This document shows positions 24,890 through 35,699 of a stretch of DNA of 64,000 nt, one piece after another (the stretch's first letter is position 1; every line of letters begins with the position of its first letter). The translations under genes and the position numbers were made by a program. The DNA comes from Apodemus sylvaticus (lineage: Eukaryota; Chordata; Mammalia; Rodentia; Muridae): contig NC_067483.1 in assembly GCF_947179515.1 (NCBI RefSeq), positions 88,945,835 through 89,009,834 on the forward strand, given 5' to 3'. Under the pieces are notes generated by a model. That model was not told the origin of the DNA, searched no databases, and was given only the letters and a program-made list of their open reading frames with translations.

Positions 24890-25140
24890 TGCTGGGGGTT
24901 AACCTTGGGTGTCGTTCCTAAGGATATACCCATGTAGCTTTCTGAGCCTGGGTCTCTCGCAAAGACTGGCTTCCGTTGCTTAGGCTAGGCTGGCTGGCCC
25001 ACAACCCCCGGCAGTTCCTGTATCTGCCTCTTCAGCCCCAGGTTAACAAGCACGTGCCACCATGTAAGGTCCTGGGGCTCAAACTCAGTCCCTATGCCTG
25101 TGTACCATGTGCTTTGCTGCCTGAGACATCTCCCTAGTCA
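24890..25140 (-). mobile_element. B4-like SINE, minus strand
   Basis: The + strand contains aagcacgtgccaccatgta, ctcaaactcagtccctatgc and gctgcctgagacatctccct, the reversed B1-like and tRNA-derived parts of a B4 element. It is divergent. Confidence 0.5.
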
Positions 25141-26327
25141 AGTTCTTTCTATTTTGGATCACCTTTATACATTCTTCCATGAACAGATCTGTTAAGGAGG
25201 CACGTGTCCCCCCAGTCTCTCACAGTTTTGCTCTATGAATTCAATAAGCTGTGGGAATTCTCAGCTATGGATGCTTAGGACCCGGCTCTCTCATTACTGC
25301 TTTCTGGTATTCCTCCTAGAGCCAGCCTGGTGTCCTACTAAGTCAGCAGTGCTGCTTGAACAAAGGAAAGCAATGGTGCCTTTGAAACCCAAGCTTACAG
25401 ATTCTGAGTGTCTTTTGGATGATGCCCGCTCACACTTCTTCATTAGAGAGTTTATTTTTGTTTTGTCTAACTTGAATAAACAGTATCTTCTATATGCTGA
25501 CCATATAGGGCTCCTTCCTTTCTATCTTAAATCAAGAGGGGTCTCAAGAGAGACTTATTTTTAGACTCTGTGTGAAACCTGGTTCTAAGACAAGAATCCG
25601 CCAGTGTTCTGCAAAATTTAATTGGTTAACTTGAGTAACTCTATATGGCACAGTAGGCCACTTCCTATGGTGGGAACATTCAGCAGATAATTCATTCTGC
25701 AGAATTCATTAGGAAGTGGTGCTGTTCAAACCCAGACATTCTGCAGGTGCATTGCTGAGATTTATTTTTTGTTAATGCCTCTGCCAAATGACCACATTGC
25801 AACAAGAAACATTTGCTTGCAAGTTTTCTAGGCCAAGCTAATTCCATTCTTGGGATTAGTCAACTTGATCCACCAACCATCTCTATTTGGGGAGGGTAAC
25901 TGGAGCCCAGGGTTTAGTCTCTTACGGGCTTCGGTGTCAGTCAGGGTCTCAGTAGGAAGTGGTGCCACACAGAGGGGTACCCAGGGATTGTGTAGTGTCA
26001 GACTGTTTAGAGAAGAACGAGGAAGCCATTATCATCCTGTTTGAATTCCTCTTGCAACAAATACCTAGAGGAGAAAGGATGTTGGGGTTCTCAGCTTTAG
26101 AGGGTTTGGTCCATTGTGACCAGGAGGCTGTGGTGGAGCAGAATGGCTTACATTATGGTAGCTGGAGGCAGAGAGAAAAAATATGCTTGTGCTCTGGGCA
26201 CTTTCTGGATCCCAGCCTGGGGGTTGGTGCCACCCATAGGATGGGCCTTAGCTAATCTCTGGACAGTAGGCATAGACACATGCAGAAGTGTGCTTTCTGG
26301 TCTCCTGGGCGTTTACACTCACCACTT

Positions 26328-26655
26328 GTCTTGCTGTGTGATAAGATGTCCAATAACTGCAGCCTAAGGAAGGGGCAGCTTGTTTTGGTTCACAGTTTGA
26401 CTGTGCAGTCTGTCAAGGAAGCAGTGGCTTGAGGTGGCTGTCACACCCACTTGCAGTCAGGAAGCAGAGAGAGATGAGCGCTGGTTAGTGCTCCGCCTGC
26501 ATCCTCATTCAGCTGTGAGCCCTCCCTGGTGGAATGGGGGTGCCCACACTTAGGGCTTCAATGAACCCAATCTAGAAATTCCCTCACAGGCAAGCTCAGA
26601 GATTTGTCTCCTAGGTGACTTCAGGTTCAAACTGACAATGTTAGTCATCACAGCT
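26328..26655 (-). mobile_element. MaLR LTR, minus strand
   Basis: The + strand opens cttgctgtgtgataagatgt and continues with ggttcacagtttgactgtg, aagcagagagagatgag and aattccctcacaggcaagc landmarks. It ends at agtcatcacag. Confidence 0.6.
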
Positions 26656-27669
26656 TCTAAATGCCGTCATTCTGGCGATCAAGGTTAGCGTCCGTACACC
26701 CATAGGTGTGAAAGGATGAAGGAGCTGTTATCAGAATGTCATGCTGTGTGTGTGAGTGTGTGTGTCTCTCTCAGTCTGTGTCTCTCTGTGTATGCATGTG
26801 TTTCAATATGTGTGTGTCAATGTATGTATGTCAGTGTGTGTGTCTCTTTGTGTATAGGGAGGGTGGTCATCTCCTGAAGGGGCCATAGCCTCATCCTGAG
26901 GGGCAGACACTGGAAGCCATAGTCAAGCATCATTGGAACGAGGAACAGGCAGCCTCAGAGCCCCTCTTGGCTGCTGCTGCTTGCTGTTGGCCTGCCATGA
27001 TGGAAGCACAGAGCAAGGAAGGCCATTGGTGAATTCTTAGTGTGGTGAACAGGAACCCGGAGGTTCTATGGTGGATACTTTTCCCATTGGAAGGATTTTT
27101 GCATTGAGGGTTTATTCCACATTTAGGTTTGATATTCTTGATGCTATAGCCCCAAACTGAAACCCTTGTACAACTTCGTTTAGACCAGAAGAGATTTTTT
27201 TTCCTGCTCAGGGATAGTCTCTGAGTCTCTGGGCTGTCCAGAGCCTTGTGCCATCTTTTGTCCCTACTGAGACACTTTCCAGGAGAACTTCGTTCCTTGG
27301 ACTCCAGGTTCCCTTTAGCTCCTGTCACAGACACACAGTCCTGTGTCACTCCTGTCGCCACCCAGGAGCTTTGTCTTGTCATCTACCTGCCACTCTGAGT
27401 GTAGAGCCAGCACATAGTAAGTGCTCACTAAGCACACAGAGGACCAAGTGCTGTCTGGAGGTGGTACAACGTGGCTGTGATGCGCACACTGACTGTGATG
27501 CTCACACTTGAGGAAAGGGAGGACTCACTAATGTCTTAAAATTTCTCAGCAAAATCAGAGACTTGTAAGAGGAACTCTTGACACTCCAGGACTGAGGACG
27601 ACTTAAACCCAGAATGTATGGACCTTGAGGCCATTGGATGAGTCTAACTCTTGTTCTGAGAAGGACCAC

Positions 27670-28220
27670 GGGTGACAGATGAGAGAAAGTGTTTAAAATG
27701 CCCAAGACCGAGAGTAGATTGACATCCACAACACAGATCCCTGAACCAGACAAATCAGAAGAGGGGCAACCATTGTAGAATGTTCTTCTCCTAGTGGAGC
27801 TGCCACCACTGTCTTTACTAGAGATGCTGAGACTATCATCAGAGACCGAGGTTGACATCCCCTCACAAAGGGAAGGAGCTGGAAGGCCATCAGACCCTCA
27901 CCTGAGATCTCAGCCACTCCCATGCCCCTTCCCTAAGCGCTGCATAATTTTGTCTGAAGTTTGTGTGCTCTTGCAGTCTCTGGAGTGTCTGGAAGGTTAA
28001 CTGAAGGGGAGCATCTCCATTTATACAGCTATGGGAGAGTGGTCATCTATGCTGGGGTGAGACTTTCCAGGGGTAAAGCTGTGTTGGGTTCACCCACACT
28101 CACGTAAATGATCCCTCACCTGTGTTCTGTAAATAATTCCAATAAACTCATTGGCTCACCATGTTGAACTTGGGTGGAATAGTATGGAGTCTGTTGTTGT
28201 CCTGTCTGGGGTGAGTAAGT
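27670..28220 (+). mobile_element. Possible ERV LTR or other rodent repeat, plus strand
   Basis: The stretch ends in an LTR-like run, ttccaataaactcattggct, followed by about 70 bp that resembles a U5 region. The 5' end and family were not recognised, so this is tentative. Confidence 0.3.
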
Positions 28221-28698
28221 GTTTGCTTACACCCTCCAGGGAGAGTTCATGCACCCATAGCCTCCCTGTTGGCTGGTTCCTGAGGCCTGTGTGGGAAGTG
28301 TATGTAGAAGAGCCCAAAGGCTAACTGCTGCCCTGGAGTGTTGCGGACTAAAGCCACAAATGGGTCTCTCCAGGCCTGGGGGACTGTGGTGGTGGGAACT
28401 GACAAGTGGAGCCTGGACCTGGGTCCACAGCACTGTGGAGAAGGCAGCTGGACACGCTGTGTGGCAGCTAAGGAGTTCTTGGATTCAGAGGCCAACAGCT
28501 CCACCCCCGGGTATAAGTCCCAAAGAGATTGCCTGAGATTATCCTTCAGCTGGCACTCCTTTCATGGAAGTGATGAACGTTGAGTGTTTTTCTTGCTGGG
28601 GGCGAGGACGGACAGTGTAACACTCACTCCTGCAGTGCTCTACAGCTCTGCTGCTGAGTACGCATGAGAAAGGATGTGGAGCAAGCCAGGAGCAGACG

Positions 28699-28919
28699 GC
28701 ACCCAAGCACGCAGTGTGCAAGAACACCACGGGCTGCACCCAAGCATGCAGTGTGCAAGAACACCACGGGCTGCACCCAAGCATGCAGTGTGCAAGAACA
28801 CCACGGGCTGCACCCAAGCATGCAGTGTGCAAGAACACCACGGGCTGCACCCAAGCATGCAGTGTGCAAGAACACCACGGCTGCACCCAAGCATGCAGTG
28901 TGCAAGAACACCACGGGCT
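28699..28919. repeat. 37-bp minisatellite, 6 copies
   Basis: Units start at 28699, 28736, 28773, 28810, 28847 and 28883. All are 37 bp except the fifth, which has lost one G (36 bp). The unit contains caccacgggctgcacccaag and atgcagtgtgcaagaa. A degraded partial copy follows (agcccaagcatta, about 28928-28940). Units are nearly identical, so expansion is recent. Long frames on both strands here are repeat artefacts. Confidence 0.97.
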
Positions 28920-29087
28920 GAAAGATGAGCCCAAGCATTAGTCGCCGATTGGCTGGGTTGTCAGGAAGAGCAGGTATGGTAAAAAGCAATGAATAGGTAC
29001 ACAGAGGAGTAAAGGCTGCAAGAGAGAGCTTTGCTTAGATCAGTGATGATAATGGACGACAACAGTGTTGTGAACAGAGGTAGCACC

Positions 29088-29485
29088 TTAGTCAGGGTCT
29101 CTATTCCTGTACAAACATCGTGACTCAGAAGCAAGTTGGGGAGGAAAGGATTTTATTCAACTTACACTTCCACACTGCTGTTCATTACTAAAGGAAGTCA
29201 GGACTGGAACTCAAGCAGGTCAGGAAGCAGGAGCTGATGCAGAGGCCATGGAGGGATGTTCCTTACTGACTTGCTTCCTCTGCCTTGCTTAGCTTTCTTT
29301 TTTATAGAACCCAAGAATACCAGCCAAGGGATGGCACCACCCACAATGGGCCTTCCCTCCTTGATCACCAATAGAGAAAATGCCCCACAGCTGGATCTCA
29401 TGGAGGCATTTCCTCACCTAAAGCTCCTTTCTCTGTGATAACTCCAGCTTGTATCAAGTTGACACACAAAACCAGCCAGTACAGG
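29088..29485 (-). mobile_element. MaLR-type LTR, minus strand, nearly full length
   Basis: The + strand runs from cagggtctctattcctgtac through gttggggaggaaaggatttt, gatgcagaggccatggaggg and tggcaccacccacaatggg to cttgtatcaagttgacacac and ccagccagtaca. This is the full reversed landmark order of an approximately 395-bp rodent MT-like LTR. The ends are TGTACTGG and a diverged 3' end. Confidence 0.7.
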
Positions 29486-29959
29486 GGGTTAGTAATGGTC
29501 TTGTTGCCAAGGGTCTCAGACCAGCCCAAAGTAATCTATCACCAAACGGCAATCCTGGCCCCAGTGGGCACCGCCTCTCTCCTTCATGCCTTCCTGTCAG
29601 TTTTGTTGGAGGGCTCCTATTCAGCCAAGGGATTGCAATGTGGAGCAGTGAGCTCCCACCCCCAGGGGTCACTGTGACTCCAGGTCACTGCTGAATGATC
29701 AGCTCAGTAAAGGTTGGTCCTGTCCACCTTGCTTCTAGCACTGTTCCTAGCGCATGGCCACTGCTCAGCAAGCACCCGCAGGAGTAAACAAGACTGGTTC
29801 TTCATGGATGGCAGGCGCTGCAGGCCTGGGTGTTGGAGAGGGACTTGCTCACCCAACGAGCAGAGCCCACTGGGACAGGAGAGCAGCAGATCCTTTGCCC
29901 TTGTCTGACGGGGAAAGCTTAAGATAGCAGAAAAGGTGAGAGCCTGGTTACACAGAGGG

Positions 29960-30102
29960 TCATCTGGGCTGGGGGCTGTTACCCAGAGCCTGACCTCTGT
30001 CTGTAGTGCTGGGGTTGGATGGAGACGGGCTCCTTAGAGTAGCTGCATGGCAGAGAGGCTCAGGGTCCTGCAGGCTGCTCCCCTGTCCTCCCTTTCCCGC
30101 TG
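29960..30102. repeat. 143-bp direct duplication, copy 1
   Basis: It aligns without gaps to 30635-30777 at about 130 of 143 positions (13 mismatches counted by eye). It begins tcatctgggctgggggctgt. Not recognised as a known dispersed repeat. Confidence 0.9.
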
Positions 30103-30634
30103 CTCAGTGGCAGGGTCACCTCTGTTAATGAGTCTGTGTCCACAGCCATCCTCACTGTATACATCTCTTTGGGCTTTCCCTGACCTGCTGACTGCTGGCT
30201 GGAGGCAGCACGGCTCATCGCAAATCAGCCAGGCTGGACACAGGCCAGGGTCCTGTTCCCTTGGCATCTGTCCTGGACATGCAGGGCTCTGAGCTATCTT
30301 TGTCTGTTGGTGACTGAACAACTACCAGAGGCACAGCACGCAGCACCAGATCTAGCTGCATCTGCAGAGTCTGGCCCAGACAGCGGTCGAAGATGCCAGT
30401 GTGTTCTGTGTTCAGCTTATGTTCGCCATGTTGGTCCAGGGACAGGGCAGCCGAGCTCTCCCTTGCTGGTTTGTCTGCTGATCTTAGTCCCCACCTGTGA
30501 CAGGGTGAGCCCTGCAGTCTCTCCCATCTACCTGCTTTCTTCTGGGATGCTACCTGAACCTTCTCCACAGTGACAGCCTTTACTGGACTGGGGTTGTAAA
30601 GCTGATGACTCTCCCTGAGTCCGGGGCTGAGGAC

Positions 30635-30777
30635 TCATCTGGGCTGGGGGCTGTTACCCAGAGCCTGACCTCTGTCTGTAGTTCTGGGGTTGGACAGAGT
30701 TGGGCTCCTTAGTGTGGCTGCGTGGCAGAGAGTCTCAGGGTCCTACAGGCTGCTCCCCTGTCCTCCTGTTCCCACTG
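30635..30777. repeat. 143-bp direct duplication, copy 2
   Basis: It is offset by exactly 675 bp from copy 1. The first 48 bases are identical and mismatches lie in the rest. Confidence 0.9.
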
Positions 30778-30862
30778 AGAAAACATCTGACGGACAGCAA
30801 CTAGTTAAGAAAGTGGCATCATTACCTATTGAGCCCTGGCCCTGGGTTTCTTTGCTTTATAT

Positions 30863-31028
30863 ACATTCTTCTTCTTCCTCCTCTTCCTCTTCTTCCTCCT
30901 CCTCCTCTTTCTCTTCTTCCTCCTCCTCTGCCTCCTCCTTCTCTTCCTACTCCTCCTCTTCTTCTTTTTCCTCCTCCTCCTTCTCCTCTTCCTTTTTCCT
31001 TTCCCTTTCCCTCCCCCTCCTCTCTCTC
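30863..31028. repeat. Imperfect CTT/CCT polypyrimidine tract
   Basis: About 165 bp of almost pure pyrimidine on the + strand (mixed CTT, CCT, CTTT and CCCT words) are interrupted by only a G and an A. It ends in CTCTCTCTCTG. Confidence 0.93.
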
Positions 31029-31179
31029 TGTGTTTTCATGTGTATATGTGTGCGTGTGTGAGTGGGCATGGGTGCACGTGGAGACAGTTTAGTGGGTCCT
31101 TATGCTTGCACATCAAGCACTTCAGAATGGCGAACGCTTTTCTGACCCGGCCATCTCTCTAGCCCCCATGATTTCTTTT

Positions 31180-31352
31180 TTTCCTTTTTCTTTTTTTTTT
31201 GTATTTGGTTTTTTCGAGACAGGGTTTCTCTGTGTAGCCCTGGCTGTCCTGGAACTCACTCTGTAGACCAGGCTGGCCTGGAACTCAGAAATCCGCCTGC
31301 CTCTGCCTCCCAGTGTGCTGGGATTACAGGTGTGCGCCACCACCGCCCGGCT
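31180..31352 (-). mobile_element. B1 SINE, minus strand, with 18-bp target-site duplication
   Basis: This is an intact young-looking B1 in reverse: a T-rich tail, then gagacagggtttctctgtgt, ctgtagaccaggctggcctg and ggattacaggtgtgcgccac. Perfect 18-bp duplications (gcccccatgatttctttt) flank it at 31162-31179 and 31353-31370, which define the insertion exactly. Confidence 0.93.
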
Positions 31353-31381
31353 GCCCCCATGATTTCTTTTGCTCCTCGAAG

Positions 31382-31502
31382 TGGCCCTGAGGTAGGAACT
31401 ATTATTGTCCTTTCTTTATATTTGAGGTAACTGAGACTTGGAAAGGTTACTAAAACTTGCCTGTGGTCACACAAATGAGTGAGGCAGAGACTGGATCCCA
31501 GC
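31382..31502 (-). mobile_element. MIR remnant, minus strand
   Basis: The + strand carries gaggtaactgagacttggaa, cctgtggtcacacaaatgag and gaggcagagactggatccca, the reversed MIR core and tRNA-like part. Confidence 0.75.
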
Positions 31503-31649
31503 AGGGTCCCTGTGACTCACATGGAGCCCAAGCTCCCCCTGGAGCTGCCCCTCAGGGTGGACACTGTGGGAGTTGGTGCTCACACCTAGCAGAGTCTTCC
31601 TTTCTGTACCCTGTGCTGAGGGCTAGGCCTCCTCACCACTCTCCCTGCA

Positions 31650-31760
31650 GCCGGTTGACGACGCTGGAACATCAATCTTCCTAGTTTATAAACAAAAAAG
31701 TCACAGTCTGGGGAGGTAAAGGGTCTGTTCAAGGTCATGGAACTAGCCATGGGCAGGTGG
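31650..31760 (-). mobile_element. MIR-like remnant, minus strand
   Basis: The + strand contains cagtctggggaggtaaaggg followed by gttcaaggtcatggaactag. This is consistent with a reversed MIR core, but divergent. Confidence 0.45.
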
Positions 31761-31894
31761 GGACTTAAGGTGCCTGCAACGATGGAAGATACAGGGACTA
31801 AGGGTAGTTCTGCTTGTAACATGAGGGGCACATGGGAGGCGTGTCTGAGAGAATGGTAGATGAGGGGACCATTGGATGATTGTGGCTGGGTCAG

Positions 31895-32300
31895 CCTTCT
31901 TTGGCTGTGATGAAGTGCCTGGCATGATTGGCTTAAAGGGAGGGAACGTCTGACTCACAGTTTGGAAGTTTCAGTTCGAGGTCCATTCTTCCCTTGTTTT
32001 GGGACCTGCGATGAGGCATTAGGTCATCATGGGGAGGGTGTGCTGGAGCACAGCTGCTTGCCTAGAGGGAAAGGGAGAAAGAAGAGAGATAGGGCAGGAG
32101 GAGGGGGGAGAAAAAATATGAAGAGTTCAAATCCCACCTATATGCCCTTCAAGGCCATGTCCTAGTGATGTAACTTCCTCCCATGAGGCCACACCTAATG
32201 ATATAACTTCCTCCCACTAGGCCACACCTCCTCAAGTTTCTACCACATAGCAACACAGGCTGGTGACAAAGCCTTTAACATATAGGCCTTTGGGGACATT
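31895..32300 (-). mobile_element. MaLR LTR, minus strand
   Basis: The + strand opens ttggctgtgatgaagtgcct, then gactcacagtttggaagttt. It contains a local duplication of the ataacttcctcccactaggc / taacttcctcccatgaggc block at about 32171-32229 and ends near the tgacaaagcctttaacatat landmark. Confidence 0.6.
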
Positions 32301-33995
32301 TAAGATGTATACTATTACGGTAGTATAAAGAGACCAGAGGATCATGGGACTGAATGTGGGGTATTGGTGGTCTGGACTCAGATATACAGGAGCAGTAGAT
32401 AGAACGGTGGGTTCCATTATATCTCTAATCAATGGCCCACTCTGTCTAGTCCAAGTGGCTCTGCCCCTTTAGACTCTGCTATTGAACTGGCCTTGTTCCA
32501 TCTTCTTGGCAGCTGTAGCATAGGGATCCCTGCTTAGAAAAGAGTGGCTGCGCTGTGACATTAACAAGCTATCCTGTGTGTGCTGTCGGGAATATGTACC
32601 TGTTGGTTCTGCTTCTCCAAAGGGCCCCACTAGATGAGACTGGTGGAGTTAGGACATGACTGAGATCTCTGTGTTGGCTTTAAAGTGCTTTCCTTGGTCT
32701 CATTCGCTCCTGGTCACATAGGGTTAAGCAGGCACATTGTTTGGGAATCCTTCGATGGCAGAGTGCTGGTGCCATGCCTGCTGGGTCGTGCCCCATGTTG
32801 GTATTGATGGGTGTACTATGAAGTGTCCCTTATTCCACTTCATAAGGGGAAGTGAATCCCATTAGCAAAGGCCAAAGATGACTAAGGGATGGGGTGAGTC
32901 CTGGGCTCCAGATCTGCCCCTTTGCTGGGTGGCCCTGGGCATTCCAAAGCACCGACTATCCAGTGACAACGCAACGTTATGAGCGACAGCTACTTTGATC
33001 TGCTTCGTGGTCCTCCATGGCTGGGCAAGGACAGGAATAAATGCTTGGTACTGCGTAGAGCCCCAAAGCAACTGTCTGAGACTGAAACCAGTGCTTCACC
33101 CTTCCTGGGAGTGCATGAGACACTTTCCCAGAGCAGCTTAGAATCATCGAGGGAACAGACGGCAGTATTTAAGCTGCACTCACAGGCCCTCTAGATCCCA
33201 GCCAGTCAAACTGCTCCTGTAGCCTTCATTCCTAACGTTAGAACTCTTGGCTCTAACAGGACCCCAGAGCTTGGGATTTTCCTGGAGTCGTTGCTTGTAT
33301 TGGAACAAGACATGCAGAAGTGAGACGTGTGCTCGTGTCTTCCATGCACAGGTTTGGGGACTTTCTGGAGGAAGCTACTTCTCTGGGGAACTGTTTGTTT
33401 GGAGTCAGAAATGGTCTGACCCACATTCTCAGGTGGTGCTCACAGCCATTTGCCCCAGACTCAGAATCAGATTATGGGTGCAGTGCTTTTGGTGTTTTGA
33501 AAACAGGTGCATTAGCTCCCTGGTGCTGCCTGAAAAAGCACTGCTTCCTTACGCACTAGGTAGATTATGACACTAGGGCTTATTCTCTGCTCTGAAAACT
33601 TAACGTATGAGGACGAGGCAGGGCAGGGCCACAGCACTAGAGGGCCCTTCTTGGCTCGTGGTGACTCCTCAGTCTTTGGTATCTCTTGACTGAGAGCTGT
33701 GCCATGCTAATGACTGTCTCTGTCTGTCCTTTATGTCATATAATTGGCCTTTTTTGTGCGTCTAGTTCAGTTACTCCTAGTTTGACTTAGGGGCCCTGTT
33801 CTAGTATGACTTCAACTTTTCTAATTAAATCTGTAATGACACTAAGTAAGCTCATTTATTGAGGTTCCAGGTGGACATGAATATTTGGGGTCAGTATTTA
33901 GTCCATAACAAGAAGAAACCAAGTGTGTCTTTCCTTGGTGGTCCCAGTGTCCCCTGAACATAGAACTCAATTCCTTCAGGCTCTCAACTCAGTTC
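32301..33995. other. No gene or clear repeat seen
   Basis: Open frames of 60-107 codons overlap on both strands without recognisable domains. A short tandem duplication (about 23 bp, caggctctcaac) sits at 33977-34010. Confidence 0.4.
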
Positions 33996-33999
33996 CTCC

Positions 34000-34220
34000 A
34001 GGCTCTCAACGTGTGTTGCACAGCCCCTTTGAGAGTTGAATGACCCTTTCACAGGGTCACCCGAGACCATTGGAAAACACAGATATTTACATTATGATTC
34101 ATAACAGTAGCAAATTTAAAGTCATGAGGTTGCAATGGAAACAATTTTATGGCTGGGGGTCATCATTGTCTGTGGAATTGTATTAAGGGGTCTCAGCATT
34201 AGGAAGGTTGAGAACCACTG
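34000..34220 (-). mobile_element. URR1-like hAT (Charlie-type) non-autonomous DNA transposon
   Basis: The right end, ggttgagaaccactg, is the reverse complement of the CAGTGGTTCTCAACC terminus typical of this family. The body contains tgaccctttcacagggtcac, tacattatgattcataacag and ttatggctgggggtcatcat in the expected reversed order. The left terminal repeat is degraded. Confidence 0.8.
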
Positions 34221-34229
34221 GTCCAGGCT

Positions 34230-34230
<1 letters not shown>

Positions 34231-34295
<65 letters not shown>
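34231..34295. repeat. (TG)n(AG)n compound microsatellite
   Basis: About 15 TG units followed by about 16 GA units, just after the URR1-like element. Confidence 0.96.
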
Positions 34296-34298
<3 letters not shown>

Positions 34299-34382
34299 AA
34301 CAAAAGGCAACATAAACAAGAAAAGAGTTTATTTGGGTCACAATCCCAGCTTACAATCCATTGTTGTAAGAAATTCAAGGCA

Positions 34383-34574
34383 GGCCAGGCAGTGGTGGCA
34401 CACACCTTTAATCCCAGCACTTGGGAAGCAGAGGCAGCCAGATTTCTGAGTTTGAGGACAGCCTGGTCTACAGGGTGAGTTCCAGGACAACCAGGGCTAC
34501 ACAGAGAAACCCTGTCTCAAAAAACCAAAAGAAAGAAAGGAAGGAAGGAAAGAAGGAAGGAAGGAAGAAAGAAA
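34383..34574 (+). mobile_element. B1 SINE nested in LTR, plus strand
   Basis: It begins ggccaggcagtggtggcaca and ends in a long AAGG/AAAG-rich tail. Flanking duplications are aagaaattcaaggca (34368-34382) and aagaaattcaaagca (34575-34589), with one mismatch. Confidence 0.9.
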
Positions 34575-34840
34575 AAGAAATTCAAAGCAGAAACTTAAAG
34601 CCTCGTGTCCTCAGTTAAGAGCAGAGAGAGAACAAACAATGGATCCTTGTTGCTTGTTGCTTAAGTAGTTTTCTCCTCTCTTAATGTGGTTCTAGATCTC
34701 CTGCCTAGGGAATGGTGCCACCTATAATGGGCAGGGTCTTCCCACATCAATTAACAATTAAGACAATGCCCTGAAGATATGACCACAGGCCAACCTGATC
34801 CAGATAATTCCTTCTAAGACTCCTAAGACTCTAGGTTGTG

Positions 34841-35091
34841 GCCTGAAGGGATGACTCAGCCATTAAGAACACATGCTAACACATGTTGTCTGCTCTTTCT
34901 CAGATCCCAGATTTGATTCTCAGCACACACGTGGTAGCCCAAATGTCTGTAACTCCATATCCAGGCTATCCAATGCCCTCTCCTAGCCCCCACAGGCACC
35001 GCATACATGTGGTACTCAGACATACATGCAGGGAAAACATCCATAGACATAAAATAAAAATAAATAAATCTTTTAAAAAAATAAACTTTTA
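34841..35091 (+). mobile_element. B3/B2-family SINE nested in LTR, plus strand
   Basis: It begins gcctgaagggatgactcagc and ends in an AAATAAATC/A-rich tail. Imperfect duplications aagactctaggttgtg (34825-34840) and aagactccggttgtg (35092-35106) flank it. Confidence 0.8.
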
Positions 35092-35397
35092 AAGACTCCG
35101 GTTGTGTCAAGTTGACAGTGAAGACTGACCTGCACAGTGGAAGAGGAAAATTCCAGAAAAGTAAGCTCTGCTGTAAAGAGGATAAGGCTTGTCAGGTGGG
35201 AGACGAAGAAGAGCCAGCAGGGAGCAAGACAGGTTGAGGTAAGACGAGTCCAGAACCAAAGCCTGGTCCAGAGACACCGCAGGAAGGGACCTCACTGAAG
35301 GCTTCACATGGATGGACCAGTGTGGGATGTGGCTTGCAGGTGACTTTCAGGGCTGGCTGCCTTCTGACAAAGGTTGCACAAGTAGAACTCCACCTGA

Positions 35398-35428
35398 GGG
35401 GGATGGGGGGAGGGGAATGGGGGGAGGG
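35398..35428 (+). other. G-quadruplex motif, + strand
   Basis: G-runs of 5, 6, 4, 6 and 3 are separated by 1-3 nt loops. This is the densest G-quadruplex motif in the window. Confidence 0.85.
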
Positions 35429-35612
35429 TCGAAGAAACATGAACCAGCATGAAGTTGTACAGTGGTGGATGCTGGGTAGTGTACAGAGACCACATGAAAA
35501 ATACATCAGGAATCCAGCAAGTCAGACTCAAGAAACCAGAGCACAACTTTGTGTTAACACCTTGGAGGGCAGCTGGGCACTGGGAGACAATGCCCAAAGA
35601 GTTCTGACACAT

Positions 35613-35614
<2 letters not shown>

Positions 35615-35686
<72 letters not shown>

Positions 35687-35690
35687 CACA
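35615..35690. repeat. (CA)n with CG steps, alternating tract
   Basis: 76 bp of unbroken pyrimidine-purine alternation, mostly CA with five CG steps in the second half. Confidence 0.96.
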
Positions 35691-35699
35691 GCAACAGAA

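Larger units (their letters stand above)
34315..35125 (-). mobile_element. MaLR LTR, minus strand, interrupted by two nested SINEs
   Basis: The host LTR can be read in three pieces. The first is 34315-34382 (gagtttatttgggtcacaat). The second is 34575-34840 (gggcagggtcttcccacatc, ccacaggccaacctgatcca). The third is 35092-35125 (ggttgtgtcaagttgacagt), its original 5' end. B1 and B3 insertions separate them. Confidence 0.75.

Noticed and set aside
25235..25564. 109-codon open frame
   Set aside because: No recognisable domain and no supporting splice sites or poly(A) signal.
28699..28919. CRISPR-like array with 37-bp periodicity
   Set aside because: The units are contiguous with no unique spacers, and the context is a mammalian intron; it is a minisatellite.
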